Below are positions 1 to 11,108 of a DNA stretch of 22,049 nt, in pieces. The position numbers were made by a program, and so were the translations under genes. This stretch comes from Hypholoma sublateritium FD-334 SS-4 (lineage: Eukaryota; Basidiomycota; Agaricomycetes; Agaricales; Strophariaceae), in assembly GCA_000827495.1 (NCBI GenBank), contig KN817646.1, forward strand, positions 42,998-65,046, written 5' to 3'. A model generated the notes under the pieces. It had not been told where the DNA came from. It saw only the letters and a program-made list of their open reading frames with translations, and ran no database searches. Numbering within the stretch: the stretch's first letter is position 1; the number at the start of each line of letters is the position of its first letter.

Positions 1-8
1 TTTTTTGT

Positions 9-31
9 CCAAACGGCCTGCGGCCGTTTGG
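9..31. repeat. Short perfect inverted repeat (hairpin)
   Basis: CCAAACGGCC at 9-18 and its exact reverse complement GGCCGTTTGG at 22-31 are separated by a 3-base TGC loop. A T-run precedes it at the window edge. It may belong to a repeat extending to the left of the window. I see no function, and bases 32-360 hold nothing else recognisable. Confidence 0.8.
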
Positions 32-360
32 GCCAAAATCTCAGAATTTGTCCAATTCGGTATCCAGCCTCTATCAGTGTATTCGGGGGTCCTGCCTCGC
101 TCTCCTATTATCCACTGATAATACTACTTACCAACACATGATAACATACCTACATACACACTACCTCACGTTCTGCCACGAGCTGTCAATCTGAGATTAT
201 AAATTACACTGCCCCGCTGTAGTACAATTTCTGTGTTAAAATCAAAACTATTGAAATTAGCTTGTTTCAAGAAATTCAGTGCAATGTGAAGCGCTATTTT
301 CCATTGATTTTGTGTCAAATTTAATAAATATTCCTTTGGAAAAGTCACCAATGCAGCGCG

Positions 361-2060
361 CGAGACAAGAATCACAGGCGCGGCTTGATCGTGCGGCTCC
401 TTCTCCTCCTCGTACGTTTCCGGATCCAGTGCCAAAAAAACGCGACACACAAGTCTAATTTCTATTCAGGGCCGCATCCGGAGATACCATACATAGCATA
501 GCCGAGCGTACCATTCCGCAGTTACGAGAACGTGGCGACGCGCGTTTACTTTGCTGCTCGGCGCTCGCACATCTCACCACAATGCACTAGTTTATTTTTT
601 TCAATTAAATGGCTTGAAGTATTTATAATATATGGGAATATATGATACCTTATAATTCTCTGAATGCAGAACAAAGCGTGAAAATTTGAGCAGCCGTGCG
701 CGCGATATACTGCGTGCCACCAAGTGTAGATAAACAGTGAACACAAACACTGCGGACAGACAATAAAATTCACTACGCACTAAATTTACAATAAAATAGG
801 TGCGAGAATGCACGGGGGGTGGCGCAGAGTCAGCGCCATATGTAGATCATCTGCAGCGGCCTTCGCGTGGCCGACATCCTCTCCGCACACCGTTCCGCTT
901 TTCGTGCCAAAAAAACCGTCTCATATTCCTTTGCAGGGACATCGGTGATACTATAAATAGTAGCGCCGAGCGTGTGGTTTCACAGTTACGAGAAACCAGC
1001 GACGCGAGTTTGTTGCGCCGCTCACGCGTCCCACAGCGACGCGCTAGCGTAGGCTTCAATTTAATTTTTTGAAATTGACGAGATGAAGGAAAATAGATTT
1101 TTTTTGGAAATAGTCTAAGTCTGGTCTGCGGCGCGAAACTTTGAAGAGCCGCACGCGTGATATATGGTGCGCCGTTGATTGTAGATACATTGCGTTCAAA
1201 AATGTACAGTAAATACAAACGCCGTGAGCATAACACACTAATACATGCTCACTGCTCAGTTTACATCCAAAGGGTTGGAAGAATGGATAGGTTAACGCAC
1301 AAAGTTAGCACAATCTAAAGATTACCCACGATGACCTTCTCGCGCCCAGCACCATTACCTCTCCTCCTTACACGCTTCTGCATCTCGCGCTTAAAAAAAT
1401 GTCGCATTTAGATCAGGGACTAGTCTAGCTATAATTGTTACTTCCGGGTCTAGAGATACAGGTCCACGAATCTCCTTTCGCGCTGGGCTACGTCCAGAAG
1501 TCTTGCACAATGCATTGCGACACCTGAGCGGAATTATCTGCTTTGAAAATTTGTAGACACATAGATTTAAGCATATCACATATCTGAGAAAAGCTTCGTA
1601 TGTTTTGAAAGAATGTATGGCGAAATATACCGACCTCATCGCGGGCTCGCGCACACATTCTCCCGCAGTCTGATTTCTCTCGTAGTGAGCGAATTACATA
1701 TTGCGCCGCGACTAAAGATTCACGCCGTTATTTTTAATGTATGTTCAATAAAATCTCACACGCGCTGTCAATGCGGTGTGTACAGGTACGTCCTAGCGCG
1801 CTGTGTTTCTGAGCCCGTCTCTCCCGTCTGCTTGGAGCAGCGTCGGATGCATTCACTGCGCATAGCCCGGTATGCTTAGTTTCCATATAATCTTGGACTT
1901 ATGGGTATTTATGGGCTGGTATATATAAATATAAACGATATATTATGATATGCTGAAATTGGTATGCGACGGGAAATTTTGAGAAACCGCGCGCGACTCA
2001 CTGGGTGACATTGAATGTAGATACAGCCTATTCAAAGACGTGCGGGAAATATTTTCAAGT
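361..2060 (+). repeat. Degenerate direct-repeat array, three copies of an about 450-bp module
   Basis: Two landmarks recur in the same order. Landmark A is a TCCTCC-rich stretch followed by GTGCCAAAAAAACG-like sequence and a CAGGGA-like box, near 429, 904 and 1388. Landmark B is a GAAAATTTGAGCAGCCG-like stretch followed by GTAGATA, near 679, 1131 and 1971. In the first two copies a GAGCGT...CAGTTACGAGAA segment is also shared (about 503-531 and 968-992). Spacing is about 475 bp for A and about 455 bp then 840 bp for B, so the third unit carries some 350-400 extra bases. The copies are clearly diverged. No ORF in them resembles a known protein. They could be an old satellite or solo fragments of a mobile element. 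Confidence 0.7.
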
Positions 2061-2195
2061 TGAATATGATTAATGATAAAATACACTCTATATTTTAACC
2101 CTAGCGCCCAAGTCCGCTCAAGCCTCACACGTCCGGAAAGTAAAAGTAGATATCATTAAAGCCGGCTACCTACGTACAGGGTCTGTCTAGCTACG

Positions 2196-2310
2196 TATAT
2201 AAGGCCCCAGGACTCCCCGTATTCGACATCCCAAGTCCCCTCCTCTTCTCAGCCCGCCTCCTCTTTTATTCAGCCCGCCTCTTTCCAACTCCGCTCTCCG
2301 CCTCACCAGT
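2196..2310 (+). promoter_or_regulatory. TATA-like box followed by a CT-rich tract
   Basis: TATATAAG at 2196-2203 is followed about 25-30 bases later by a pyrimidine-rich stretch (about 2225-2310). This layout is typical of fungal RNA polymerase II promoters and transcription start regions. A good splice-donor-like sequence, AAG|GTACGT, follows near 2324. No convincing protein frame follows, so this is either the promoter of a non-coding transcript or the relic of a decayed gene or element end. Confidence 0.45.
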
Positions 2311-2329
2311 GACACCAACGACAAGGTAC

Positions 2330-3990
2330 GTCCCCCCATGCGTCGGTCATCTGTTTTCACCTCGTTCGCTGTCGTCGACCACACGCGCCGCCGTCGCGCA
2401 GCTGGGTAGGGAAGGATAGGTAAGGTAAACTGCGCCGCGTCGCGGATCGCACTCCCAACCGAGCGACGCGGGGCGGTCACAGAACCCCACCAACCTACGT
2501 GCGATGCATCTTGCACAGCGCGTCCGTCTGAACAGGCGCACCGCTGCGTCGTGAATCCAGAGGCTGCGGGTGAGTACGTCAGTATTCGACATTCGCGTGA
2601 ATCGCCCGCTTATCGTGTTCGGTGCCCACGTGCGCGCGCGCTTGCGGGCTGCTTTCCAGATCGTGCGCGAAGCGCGCAGCAGAGCGTCTAAAAGAGGTGT
2701 GTGAGCACCATCCCGCAGTGCGAAGATGGTGGACTGACCTCGTATGATTCTAGGTCGCACACCCGACGCGGTCGGTCTCATGCTGTGTCCGCCGCCGCTG
2801 AAGTCATCAAGGAGGTCACCCCGGACAGCGCTGAAAGTACCTCGTACCTACGCACAGCCGTCCGTGGTGCTCTGTGCCTCAAAAGTAGGTGCGCGCACGA
2901 CGCCGTCGCCGAAAGCGCCAACATCCACATAACATGCTGAGAACAAGGATCGCACGGGGCTGAAAACGAATCGGTAAGCATCCCACACGGCGCTACACGT
3001 GTCGTCCTTACCTGTCAGCCGTGCTCTAGCCCACGTACGCCGCACCACCATCGCCTGTCCCGCATGCACCGCTCATGCGTCACTCGTACGTTGAATGCGG
3101 CGGGCAGAGCACCTCCGAGGGCGCAGACGGCGTACGTCGGCATGAGTAGCCTTTCCTAGCACCGCACCCGCCGTGAAACAGTCAGCATGCGTCGCATAAC
3201 CAGCGAATACCCAGACTCACCGATACGTCCCGTGTTCTACCGTACCACAGACACCCAGTGCCCAGGATCTGAGTGCGACCACCGCTGTCTCCGACGACAT
3301 GCTCTCTTCGTTCCTGGCGAAAACATACGGCGGGATGTCAGATGGCGCGACGTGCCTGGGATCTCAACGGCGTGGTTGGGCATTCACCAGTGGGCAAGAC
3401 CGCGCAGATGGCGACGACGGCGAGAACCTAGAAACAGGCAGGTCAGTGTGCAATGCCGAGGATGGTGCTCATCATATCCCACAGGCAAGGCGCTGTTCAG
3501 AAGCAGCGGCGATCCGCCGAGCGGGCAGCGCTCTGCCCCAGGCGTCGCGCCGCATCAGGTCACGAGCGCCGCTGTACACCGACGATAATCTGCAGATGCA
3601 ATGTTGAACGAAAACGAATGGATCAGCGACGGGTGGTGGGGATGCGAACGCGATGTACCTGGTGTTTCAATGGCGCCTGCGACACCAGCGGTGTGGCCGG
3701 GTATCTGTGAGCAGAACAAAAGTCGGGTCAGCAGCGGGTAATCGAGTGCGTCACTCACCTGTTCCCGTCGGCGAGGCGCAGTAAAGCAGAGGAGAGAAGA
3801 GGAGGAGAACGTGGGACGAGAATGGCGGAGGGAGGCAAGAGCGAATCGAGCGCGCCGTGCGCACAAGTCCGTTTCAGGCTCCGCCGGGGACCGGGCCGTC
3901 CCCCCATCACAGAAAATATAAGTGACGAACGTGCCCCACGGCGGCGGCGAGAGGAGACAAAAACCAGATGAGAAAAATCAAGTGGAATTA
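2330..3990. other. No supportable gene
   Basis: Only short overlapping frames rich in Arg, Ser and Ala occur here, as expected from random GC-rich DNA. Several donor-like GGTAAG/GGTGAG and acceptor-like CTTACC motifs occur (for example near 2570, 2973 and 3009), so a decayed spliced gene cannot be excluded, but I could not assemble exons. Confidence 0.5.
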
Positions 3991-4000
3991 TGTTTCAAGA

Positions 4001-4018
4001 GGAGGGGAGGGGAGGGGA
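4001..4018 (+). repeat. G-run tract, possible G-quadruplex
   Basis: The sequence GG-A-GGGG-A-GGGG-A-GGGG has three four-G runs plus a two-G run with single-A spacers. It could fold into a G-quadruplex of at least two tiers. No neighbouring gene gives it an obvious role. Bases 4020-4620 hold no recognisable gene. Confidence 0.55.
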
Positions 4019-4619
4019 AGAAGTAGGCACGGATGATGTGGGAGTGCGGGTGCTCTGGGGGTACGTGCGCTGTGATGTGACGAACGCGGTGAGGGACACA
4101 TGTTATGTGGAGCGTGTCAGGGCAGAGCATGGCTGAGGGGCGATGGCGCAGCGCTGTTGGCACAGTACTGAGGCCTCATATTCTGGCCACCGCATACCCG
4201 TGTCGATTTGACATAACGGGTGGACTTCTAATATGTGAAAATAGTGCGATTTAGTATCTGGGCTGAAAGCTGCGCCGCGCGCCTGCTGTAGTCGACGCGC
4301 GAGGTATCCGCCAGGTGTACGGCTGCGCTCCATCTAATTACAGGTACCGGGCACTCGGTAGTAGTCTCATGTCATGTATATGATACAGTAACACATATCT
4401 ATAATAATTAAAATACAAATTTTATCCGTTTTATTAGCTAGCGTGCCGCCGCATTGAACAGCGGCGTATGGGGAAACGCACGCCCTGAAACACGCGCGCG
4501 CCATCCAGCGGATCTTCCCATTTGTGCACACGCCATGTACAATAGAATAGCATAACGCAGGGTCTAGCAAGTCACGCGCAGAATCCAGTGTACCAGGCGT
4601 TGCGCACGCGACGCGTGTC

Positions 4620-5400
4620 ACGTCAATTCGATTTCTAGACTTCCGCTGATCGCGCTGAAGACGCGCACACCATACGCCGACTTCCATGCCATCCCACACC
4701 CTAATCCCGCCTCCAGAGTCCCGCTGCGAGTGGTGAACACTGTCCAGTACATGTGGAGATGCGTGCGCAACGTGTGCCACGTCGGCTCAATTTCTGAACG
4801 TCCGCCAATCGCTCTAGGGATGTACCTATCACCCTCTGTGTTTCGTGCTACGTCGCGCATATCTCCTAGAACACGCAGCGAAGCGCGCACACGCCGATCA
4901 GATATTCCGATCTCCCGTGATCGCTCTGGGGATGCACCCCTCATCTCCGTTTTACACCCCACCCTCTGCGCACTGGCCGCGTCTTCCAGGACATCCCATG
5001 AAGCGCGTGCACCCCAATACAATATCTGAGTTTCTGCCAAACACTCTGAGGAGGCACCCCCTGTCCTCACACCTTCTGTGGTTCGCGTACACCCTCCAAA
5101 ACATTCAGTGAGGGTGTACGCGCGCCGTATATGAACGTTCGCCACCGATCACTCTGAAGACGCACCTTCCCCTTCGATCACCTCTCCACCTTCCATGCAC
5201 GGCGCACACCCTCCATCCATGCGAAGCGAAGCGCGCGACGCCAATTCGATTTTTGGTTGTCCGCCAATCGTCTTGAAGGAGCCGATGTGTGCTGTTTTAG
5301 AAGGTGTCGAGGTAGAGAGCATGCGCGCGGTGACGTGGACGAACGTCCAAATGCCGATCAGATTTTTAGACGCCCGCCAAACGGTGCTCGCTGCGAGTTG
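4620..5400 (+). repeat. Degenerate tandem array, about seven units of 110-160 bp
   Basis: A core resembling GATCAGATTTCT-GAACGTCCGCC-AATCGCTCTG-AGGATGCACC recurs near 4623, 4787, 4897, 5018, 5130, 5243 and 5358. Most cores are followed by CACCCTC-rich sequence and an ACATCC/AGCGAAGCGCGC segment. Spacings are about 164, 110, 121, 112, 113 and 115 bp. Units are strongly diverged and frames do not stay open across unit boundaries, so this is probably satellite-like DNA and not a repeat protein. Confidence 0.65.
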
Positions 5401-5534
5401 TTTCTAGATGAAACCCGGAGAATATATGGACCGATGCTCAACATTTGGGTTTCCGTCGAGTGTTTTGGAGCAGGGGAAGAGGATGAGAGGGACGATGACA
5501 GCTGTCAATGTCATCGCTCCCACGGTCGGGAACA

Positions 5535-6220
5535 CATGCCTCCCTGCGTCTCCTTCACTCCGCCTCCATCCCTCAACCACCTCCCTCTTCAAATTGAGTT
5601 TCAGAGCGCATTCGAGGGCCACATGGCTGTGGCTGTGCGCCCAGCGTGCCTGGATTCGAAACGGAAACAAAAACAGATGACGCGCTCCCATGCATACGCA
5701 CTCAATTCTCATGCACAAACACGGCGCACACGCCGATTTTCACATTCAAATACGCTGCCAAAGAGACGCTCACGCATGCACCAACAAATACGCACACGGT
5801 GATGGACTGCCACCACCGCCACGCCCGCCATGGATGCAATGACCTCGTGAAAAAGAATACAAGTAATGGCCTACAAGACGAAGGATCGTTGAGATACATT
5901 CGGCAGTGGATTGACAATGTAATTTCTTTTGGTAGTAGATTACAAGCAAGCACCCTCTGCAAGTACATATTTTAAATTTTCAATAAACTACTTATATGCA
6001 ATTACCACGCTTCGTCCGATGCGTCCCTCCTCAATCAATCACTATATGGCAGACGCACCTGTCTCGCATGCATCTCTCCCTGCGCCCACATACATCCCCT
6101 CCGTTCCGCTGCTCTCTCCCTTCCGTGCCGCGCCTCCGTCCCACCACTCCGCGACACCCTCCCTCCGCTCCGCGCCCTCCTTCCGACTCGTTCTCTCCCC
6201 TCTGCGCCGTCCCTCGTCCA
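5535..6220 (+). promoter_or_regulatory. Two pyrimidine-rich tracts (about 5535-5600 and 6065-6215)
   Basis: Both stretches are dominated by CCTCC and CTCCC runs, like the CT-rich start regions of fungal genes. The segment between them contains AT-rich sequence with an AATAAA at about 5983. No downstream frame looks like a protein. They may be low-complexity sequence or remnants of promoters. Bases 6220-6980 hold nothing else that I can identify. Confidence 0.3.
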
Positions 6221-7089
6221 TGATATCGCCACTGCAGAATCGATGCGCACACGCCGCCGCCAGCACTCCGTCCCCATCCAGCACCACCCAAGGCCCGTTG
6301 AAATCTTCTGCGCCCATGTATGCGGGCGGCGAGCTTCACGTCCGACATTCAACGTCGCGGCGGTGGTGACTGGGAGTGTCTGACGACGCGGGATGTGGTA
6401 CACGTCGTCCCTCGGACCCCGCGGTCCCACGTAAGGTGTCGTGCACCTTCTAATCCTGCCCGTCGATCCACGGCGCATGTAGAGTCCGGCGCTGCCGTGC
6501 ATCGACACCAGCGCATATCCCGCACGGCGTGCATGGGGGTGGTGTACATGGGTGTCATCAGCAAGAGCTGCGACGGCATCACCGCGTAATACCTTTTATT
6601 TTCCTCACCATCATGCGCGACGGCGGCCGGTGCGGCTCCCATGATCTCGGCGCCGCGTAACGCGGTCCACGGCCGCCTCGCACGCTGTATCTAAGTCATA
6701 AGTTCTATCTAAATCACTCGTTTTTTCATTTATCATTATGTCCTCAGAAAATCAGCGCGCGGCGCGGATCACGCCCGAAACACGGGCACAAGGCGTGCTG
6801 AACGACGCGCAGCAGGCGAGCGCACGTCAGGAGACGCATACATGTGCCCTTGTGGCTGCTCCTGCCGCAGTGACACTGCGTCTGCATACGCGGGGGCACC
6901 GCATTCGCCAACAAACGCGCACCAGGCGCGTGTACAGGACTCACGGCACATGGTGACGGTGACAGCGCCGTTCCTCGCGTGTTTTAGCCGTATTCACACC
7001 CCCGGGTGAATTCAACGACGCACAGTGGTCCTGGAACCACCACTCCGCACCGGCGCAGTCTCTATCACGCCCAAGGCAGGCTACGCATC

Positions 7090-7114
7090 AGCACAGCAGA
7101 TAATCTGCTGTGCT
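7090..7114 (+). repeat. Perfect 12-bp-arm hairpin within repeat copy 1
   Basis: AGCACAGCAGAT at 7090-7101 and its exact reverse complement at 7103-7114 are separated by a single A. The homologous site in the second copy (8652-8676) keeps most of the stem, including one compensatory pair change (A-T to G-C at the ninth pair), but also has two mismatches. Confidence 0.8.
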
Positions 7115-7403
7115 CTCAGCGCACGCTGGGTCTGCACAATGGACAGCAGCTGTGCGTTCTGCCTCGGGGGACAGCGCGCGCTGCCGACGCTGTTGTTTAA
7201 ACAGTAAGCGAGGCTCGAAATCTTCAAAAAAACATTTACTTTTATGTTCTAGTGTGCGCGATGGAGCACGATACGCTCAGATGCACAAGCTACGCTCTGC
7301 GCGCGCGTGTCGTCGTCTGTGTGGTCCATCCACCAACGAAGCGCACGCGCGTGCGTCTGGGCTCGTGTGCAGCGAGCTGATCAGGCGAGCGCCGCCATCT
7401 CGT

Positions 7404-7457
7404 CTGTGCGCGTACATGATGAGTGCGAGGCGTCATTCTCATTAAATATCGGCTTAC
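7404..7457 (-). other. Intron-like segment conserved between repeat copies
   Basis: On the minus strand this runs from GTAAGCCGATATTT to GCGCACAG, 54 nt, with CGCACTCAT as a possible branch region. The second copy has an equivalent of exactly the same length at 8966-9019, and a related 46-nt segment lies at 11161-11206. Donor and acceptor are kept in all three, which suggests that the repeat descends from a spliced minus-strand gene. No clean flanking protein frame remains. Confidence 0.45.
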
Positions 7458-7692
7458 CTGGCTCAACAGCTGTCCGCACCGAAGTCCGAGGCACTCCCTG
7501 CCACGGAGGGACGAACTCCAGCGCGCTGGACGGCGCACACGCCTCATTCAGCCTCGAGACACGGCGCCCGTCGCCTGCGCGCGCCTGGAACACGCCGTAC
7601 GCCGTGAAAAATGAAGGCGCGCTCGCCATCCCGCCTGCGGTTCCGCCATATCCAATAGAACCTAGGTGCGTATCTAGCATTCAAGATCAACA

Positions 7693-7728
7693 CCCCGGCG
7701 CTTTGCACCTTCGATCGAAGCGCCGGGG
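7693..7728. repeat. GC-rich perfect hairpin
   Basis: CCCCGGCGCTT at 7693-7703 is the exact reverse complement of AAGCGCCGGGG at 7718-7728, with a 14-base loop containing the small palindrome TCGATCGA. It lies between the two dispersed repeat copies. The rest of 7480-8475 holds no convincing gene; long frames there are low-complexity and mutually overlapping. Confidence 0.8.
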
Positions 7729-8475
7729 CATCTGTTTTCGCTGTGAAAAGAGGTCAGAACGACTGCGCAGGAACGCGGCGTGGCCATGGGAGGGGATAAC
7801 GGCCTACCAGCGCACCAAGGACGGTCCGCAGCGTTATCCGCAGCGCACTGCAAAAAAAAATCAGTCGGCCAGGGCCACAGAAGACGTATAACTACGGTGT
7901 GTACCTTTTTACATAGTGTTCCCGCCGTTATTAACCAACCCATGGCTCCTCGCCGTTGTCCATCCATCGTCATTGTCGAGCATTCGTGTGCATTGCCACC
8001 GCGCCGCGTTTCGCCCATAGTTGCGTGGGTGCTCGGAGTGTACGTTGAGCGTGAGAGCGGTCGTCCTGAGAGCCCCCGTAGAGCTGGCAGGACACGTATA
8101 ACAGCCACACAGACGCGAGGCAGGTAAAGCGCATCTATGCGCTGATCGGGATGTGCTAGCAGAGACGGTCAGCGATGAGCTGGCTGATGTGACTGCGTAC
8201 GTAGCTCGTAGGTTGTGATGGGCTACGTAGTACGTGCTCACCTAATCTCGTAGCCGTTTCGCAGACGGCCCGCTGTGGACGCGCCCCAGGCTCCGGCGAG
8301 TGATCACGATGCCAGCGCGTCCCCCGACGCGATGGGTTCATGCTGGGGCCCCAGTATCAGTCTGCACAAGAATGTGATTGTATGGACTACCTTTGTTAAT
8401 GTGTCGTCGCGTTGTCGAGGTCGCCAGACGGCGCATAGGCACGCTAAGTGCACGGTGACAGCTCTGTTTCGCGTG

Positions 8476-9035
8476 CGTTTTAATCTCACCCAGCCGTATT
8501 GACCCCCCGCGTGCATTCAACGACACACGAAGGACCCACCACCACCACTCAGCGCTGGCGCAGTCGCTATCACACCCAGGGCAGACGCCAGCCACGGGGC
8601 GTGCGTGGAGACACGGCGCGTAATGATCCCATAACAGCCGCAATACGCATCAGCACAGCGCATAATCCGCTGTGCCATTAGCGCGTGCTGTGTCTGCACG
8701 ACAGGCAGCATTCGTGCGCTCTGTCTCGGGGAACAGCGCGCGCTGCCGGGTCTATTATCCAAAAAGTGAGCAGCGCTCGTAATCTTCGAAAAAAAACTCA
8801 CTTTTTTGTTTAAGGGCGCGCGCTCGAGCACGACACGCCCAGACGCGCCGCACCGTGCGTCTTGTGCTCGTGTGTCGTCGCCTAGATGGTCTATGCGCCA
8901 ACGAAGCGCACGCGCGTCTGGGCTCGTGTGCAGCAAGCTGGATCGTGTGACCGCCGCCATCTCGTCTGTGCGCTTACATGGTGAGTGCGAGGCGTCATTC
9001 TCATAAAATATCGGCTTACCAAGACGTCTGCGCAC
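8476..9035 (+). repeat. Dispersed repeat, copy 2
   Basis: This is the collinear counterpart of 6980-7480 in the same orientation, about 1.5 kb downstream. It has an extra stretch of about 60 bases near 8588-8640 that is absent from copy 1. The end at about 9020 (AATATCGGCTTACC) matches copy 1 closely, then similarity stops. Bases 9036-9720 after it hold no supportable gene. Confidence 0.8.
8966..9019 (-). other. Intron-like segment, second copy
   Basis: This is the counterpart of 7404-7457: 54 nt on the minus strand, GTAAGCCGATATTT to GCGCACAG, with CGCACTCACC near the 3' end. Equal length and intact ends in both copies are the only support. Confidence 0.4.
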
Positions 9036-9728
9036 CGTGTTATGACCGCCGTCGCCGCTCGTCTCGTCGCCACACCGTACCGCGCTAACCTCGACGTGCC
9101 GGTGCGTTGTTTGAGCGCTTAGCATTCAATATAAGGTACGTGCTTCTAAATTATGCGCTGGAAGTGTAATATACACGTGAAATGAGGATCAGGGACGAGC
9201 AAATGCTCGGTGGCACGCCTTGTATGCCGCTTGCATTGGGACACGCGGACGCGGTGCTCCTCAAATCAAGCAAGTTTATTCTAATATCCATGAGACAGTG
9301 TATTATGGATGTATTTCGCCGTTTAATACATGCAGTAAATCTATATAACATCTGTATTTTAGTTATAAAAACACGAAATGCACGCGTGAAATAAAAATGA
9401 TATTCTAGTCAATAGGACTACTAAGCCAAATATTTCACTCATGGTAACACGTCATGGGCGTTATCACGGCACGAAGATCCTGGGAATCAAAAGAAATCAT
9501 ATTGAATTAAGCTACATAAAACAGAGACGCCGGAGCGGCTGCACTGTGCGGCTAAACCCTGAATGAGATAGGAGATGCACAAAATCGAACGCAAGTAAAT
9601 TCTTCGCGTTGATCATTTTTGCATCAACTGACTGACTCAATGTCGCCTATCTTTTTCACCCCAGGATACTAAGTCCATTGCTGTCCCGGGTATGTCTACC
9701 GTCGTATTATTCATGTTCGTAGGGTCGC

Positions 9729-11040
9729 ATGTACCAGTTACGACGCATATGCAATGATCAGATATTTTTACCACCGCGATTCATTGGAGCGCTCATCCTT
9801 CTGCCGTATCTGAATTTATCGCGGATCTGCGGAGTGACCCACGCAGTACAAGGTATTTTCGTACCCCTTCTTCCGTTTTTTTTTCAATGGAGTCCTTGCA
9901 GGCTATCGTCGCTCAGGGTCTCAACTCTCCGCTGCTGGAACAGTGCTGCCGCCACGCTTGCGCGCCTCTTTTGCTGTGGGTCACTGATTGTGGCTCGCTG
10001 ATGGGATGCACTACCCGTGAGGTATATCATCATAAATAACAATCAATGGGGTACTGGACTTCAGTGTTGCATAGAGGGGAGACGCCGCCGTCGTTAGCGG
10101 CGACGGCGGGCGAAACGGGCCCGCGGAGTTGGCTGAGTCGTCGGAGTTTGAAACGCCCTAGCCCCGCCAGCACGCGCGTTCGGTTCTCTTCCACGCACCA
10201 TCCCCATCTCCACCCCTCCCTCCCATCGCGGGCTCTCCTCGCCTTCAACCTCGACGGCAACTCTACAAGGGAACATGTGGGCCACAATGTACCCCGATTG
10301 CGCCCCATCGTCGCCCCGAAAGCACCCGTAAAGCACGAAGCACGACCGACTTCGAACGGCGGCGCTTGGGGAGCATGCAGAAGGGTCAGCGAGGTTAACA
10401 GGTACGCATACTACTTTTCCAACTCAGAATTCTGCTGACATTCGACTCTAGCTCATCTATGTATTGATATCTGCGCCTATACCCCACTGAGGCCGACGAC
10501 GCCTGGCAGACACGACCATCATTCAAGTAAGTGAGTTCTTTCTGCTTGAATATATCCACTAAACGGTCGTTATTTTTTACGTAGCCTCCCTGTTGTCATT
10601 CCCCCCGCGCGGCCACGAATATTGGTGGGCACGCTATAACCTCCTGTGACCCAACTACTTATTTTTTTCGGCCTCAGACACCTTTCACCGCAAGCGATAT
10701 CAACACCGGGCGGTGATCCGTTCGCTCTTCTATCGCCTCAAAGAGTGTTGGCAGGGGTTCCCTAGTGGAGCTTGGTATGTACACCCACACCCCGATTTTT
10801 GATCTCTCGTCTGACTCGTCTTGTTCTCTCAGATGGCGCATCAACCGCGACGTTTAATCGAAAACGCCTAGCACGGCTTGCTATGGAACTCATGCAGACA
10901 TCGGTGTGTGAGTGTTCCATGCAGTGATATACGCGCCGTACTCACCTCGTATTTATTTCAGTGGTGATGCACGAGCCCATCTCGAGTCGCGCTGCGCACG
11001 CCCAAAACGCACCTGAAGCGCGGTAACACCATGCAACGCG
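9729..11040 (+). pseudogene. Broken multi-intron gene, product unknown
   Basis: A run of well-formed intron candidates lies on the plus strand: 9853-9901 (49 nt), 10402-10451 (50 nt, branch CTGAC), 10527-10584 (58 nt), 10625-10677 (53 nt, weak donor), 10775-10832 (58 nt, branch CTGAC) and 10904-10961 or 10908-10961. Spacing and ends are those of basidiomycete introns. Exon-like frames between them read as plausible protein, for example LNSPLLEQCCRHACAPLLLW (within 9902-10021) and RSLFYRLKECWQGFPSGA (within 10678-10774). The exons do not join into one open frame: splicing at 10775-10832 makes a TGA where a Trp codon would fit, and others need a frameshift. A CT-rich tract at about 10185-10245 could be a start region inside it, so two genes are possible. 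I do not recognise a family. Confidence 0.4.
10085..10109. repeat. GC-rich hairpin
   Basis: CCGCCGTCG at 10085-10093 pairs exactly with CGACGGCGG at 10101-10109 around a 7-base loop. Confidence 0.7.
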
Positions 11041-11050
11041 TGCTCACCTC

Positions 11051-11101
11051 GGGTTAGGGGGTGATGACGACGAGGTATGGTCGCCTATGTCACCCTAACC
11101 C
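11051..11101. repeat. Inverted repeat between two convergent broken genes
   Basis: GGGTTAGGGGGTGA at 11051-11064 pairs with TCACCCTAACCC at 11090-11101, the left arm having two extra G, across a 25-base loop. The arms contain TTAGGG, the common fungal telomere unit, but there is no telomere array. It sits where the plus-strand and minus-strand broken genes meet tail to tail, so it could act as a transcript-end hairpin or mark an old break. Confidence 0.6.
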
Positions 11102-11108
11102 ACGTCCA

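Larger units (their letters stand above)
6980..7480 (+). repeat. Dispersed repeat, copy 1
   Basis: This block is collinear with 8476-9035. Shared landmarks are GCCGTATT...ATTCAACGAC, CACCACTC-GC-CGGCGCAGT, ACGCATCAGCACAGC, ACAGCGCGCGCTGCCG, a TCTTC-AAAAAAA run, CAACGAAGCGCACGCGCG, and GAGTGCGAGGCGTCATTCTC followed by AATATCGGCTTACC. Identity is clearly above background, with small indels. No transposase or reverse transcriptase frame is present, so it could be a non-autonomous element or a decayed duplicated gene (see the intron-like segment at 7404-7457). Confidence 0.8.

Noticed and set aside
5257..5802. 181-codon plus-strand frame
   Set aside because: It spans the end of a tandem repeat and a low-complexity region, has no recognisable motif and overlaps several other frames of similar length.
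11051..11101. Telomere remnant suggested by GGGTTAGGGG and CCCTAACCC
   Set aside because: There is only one unit in each arm and no tandem TTAGGG array, so an inverted repeat is the simpler description.
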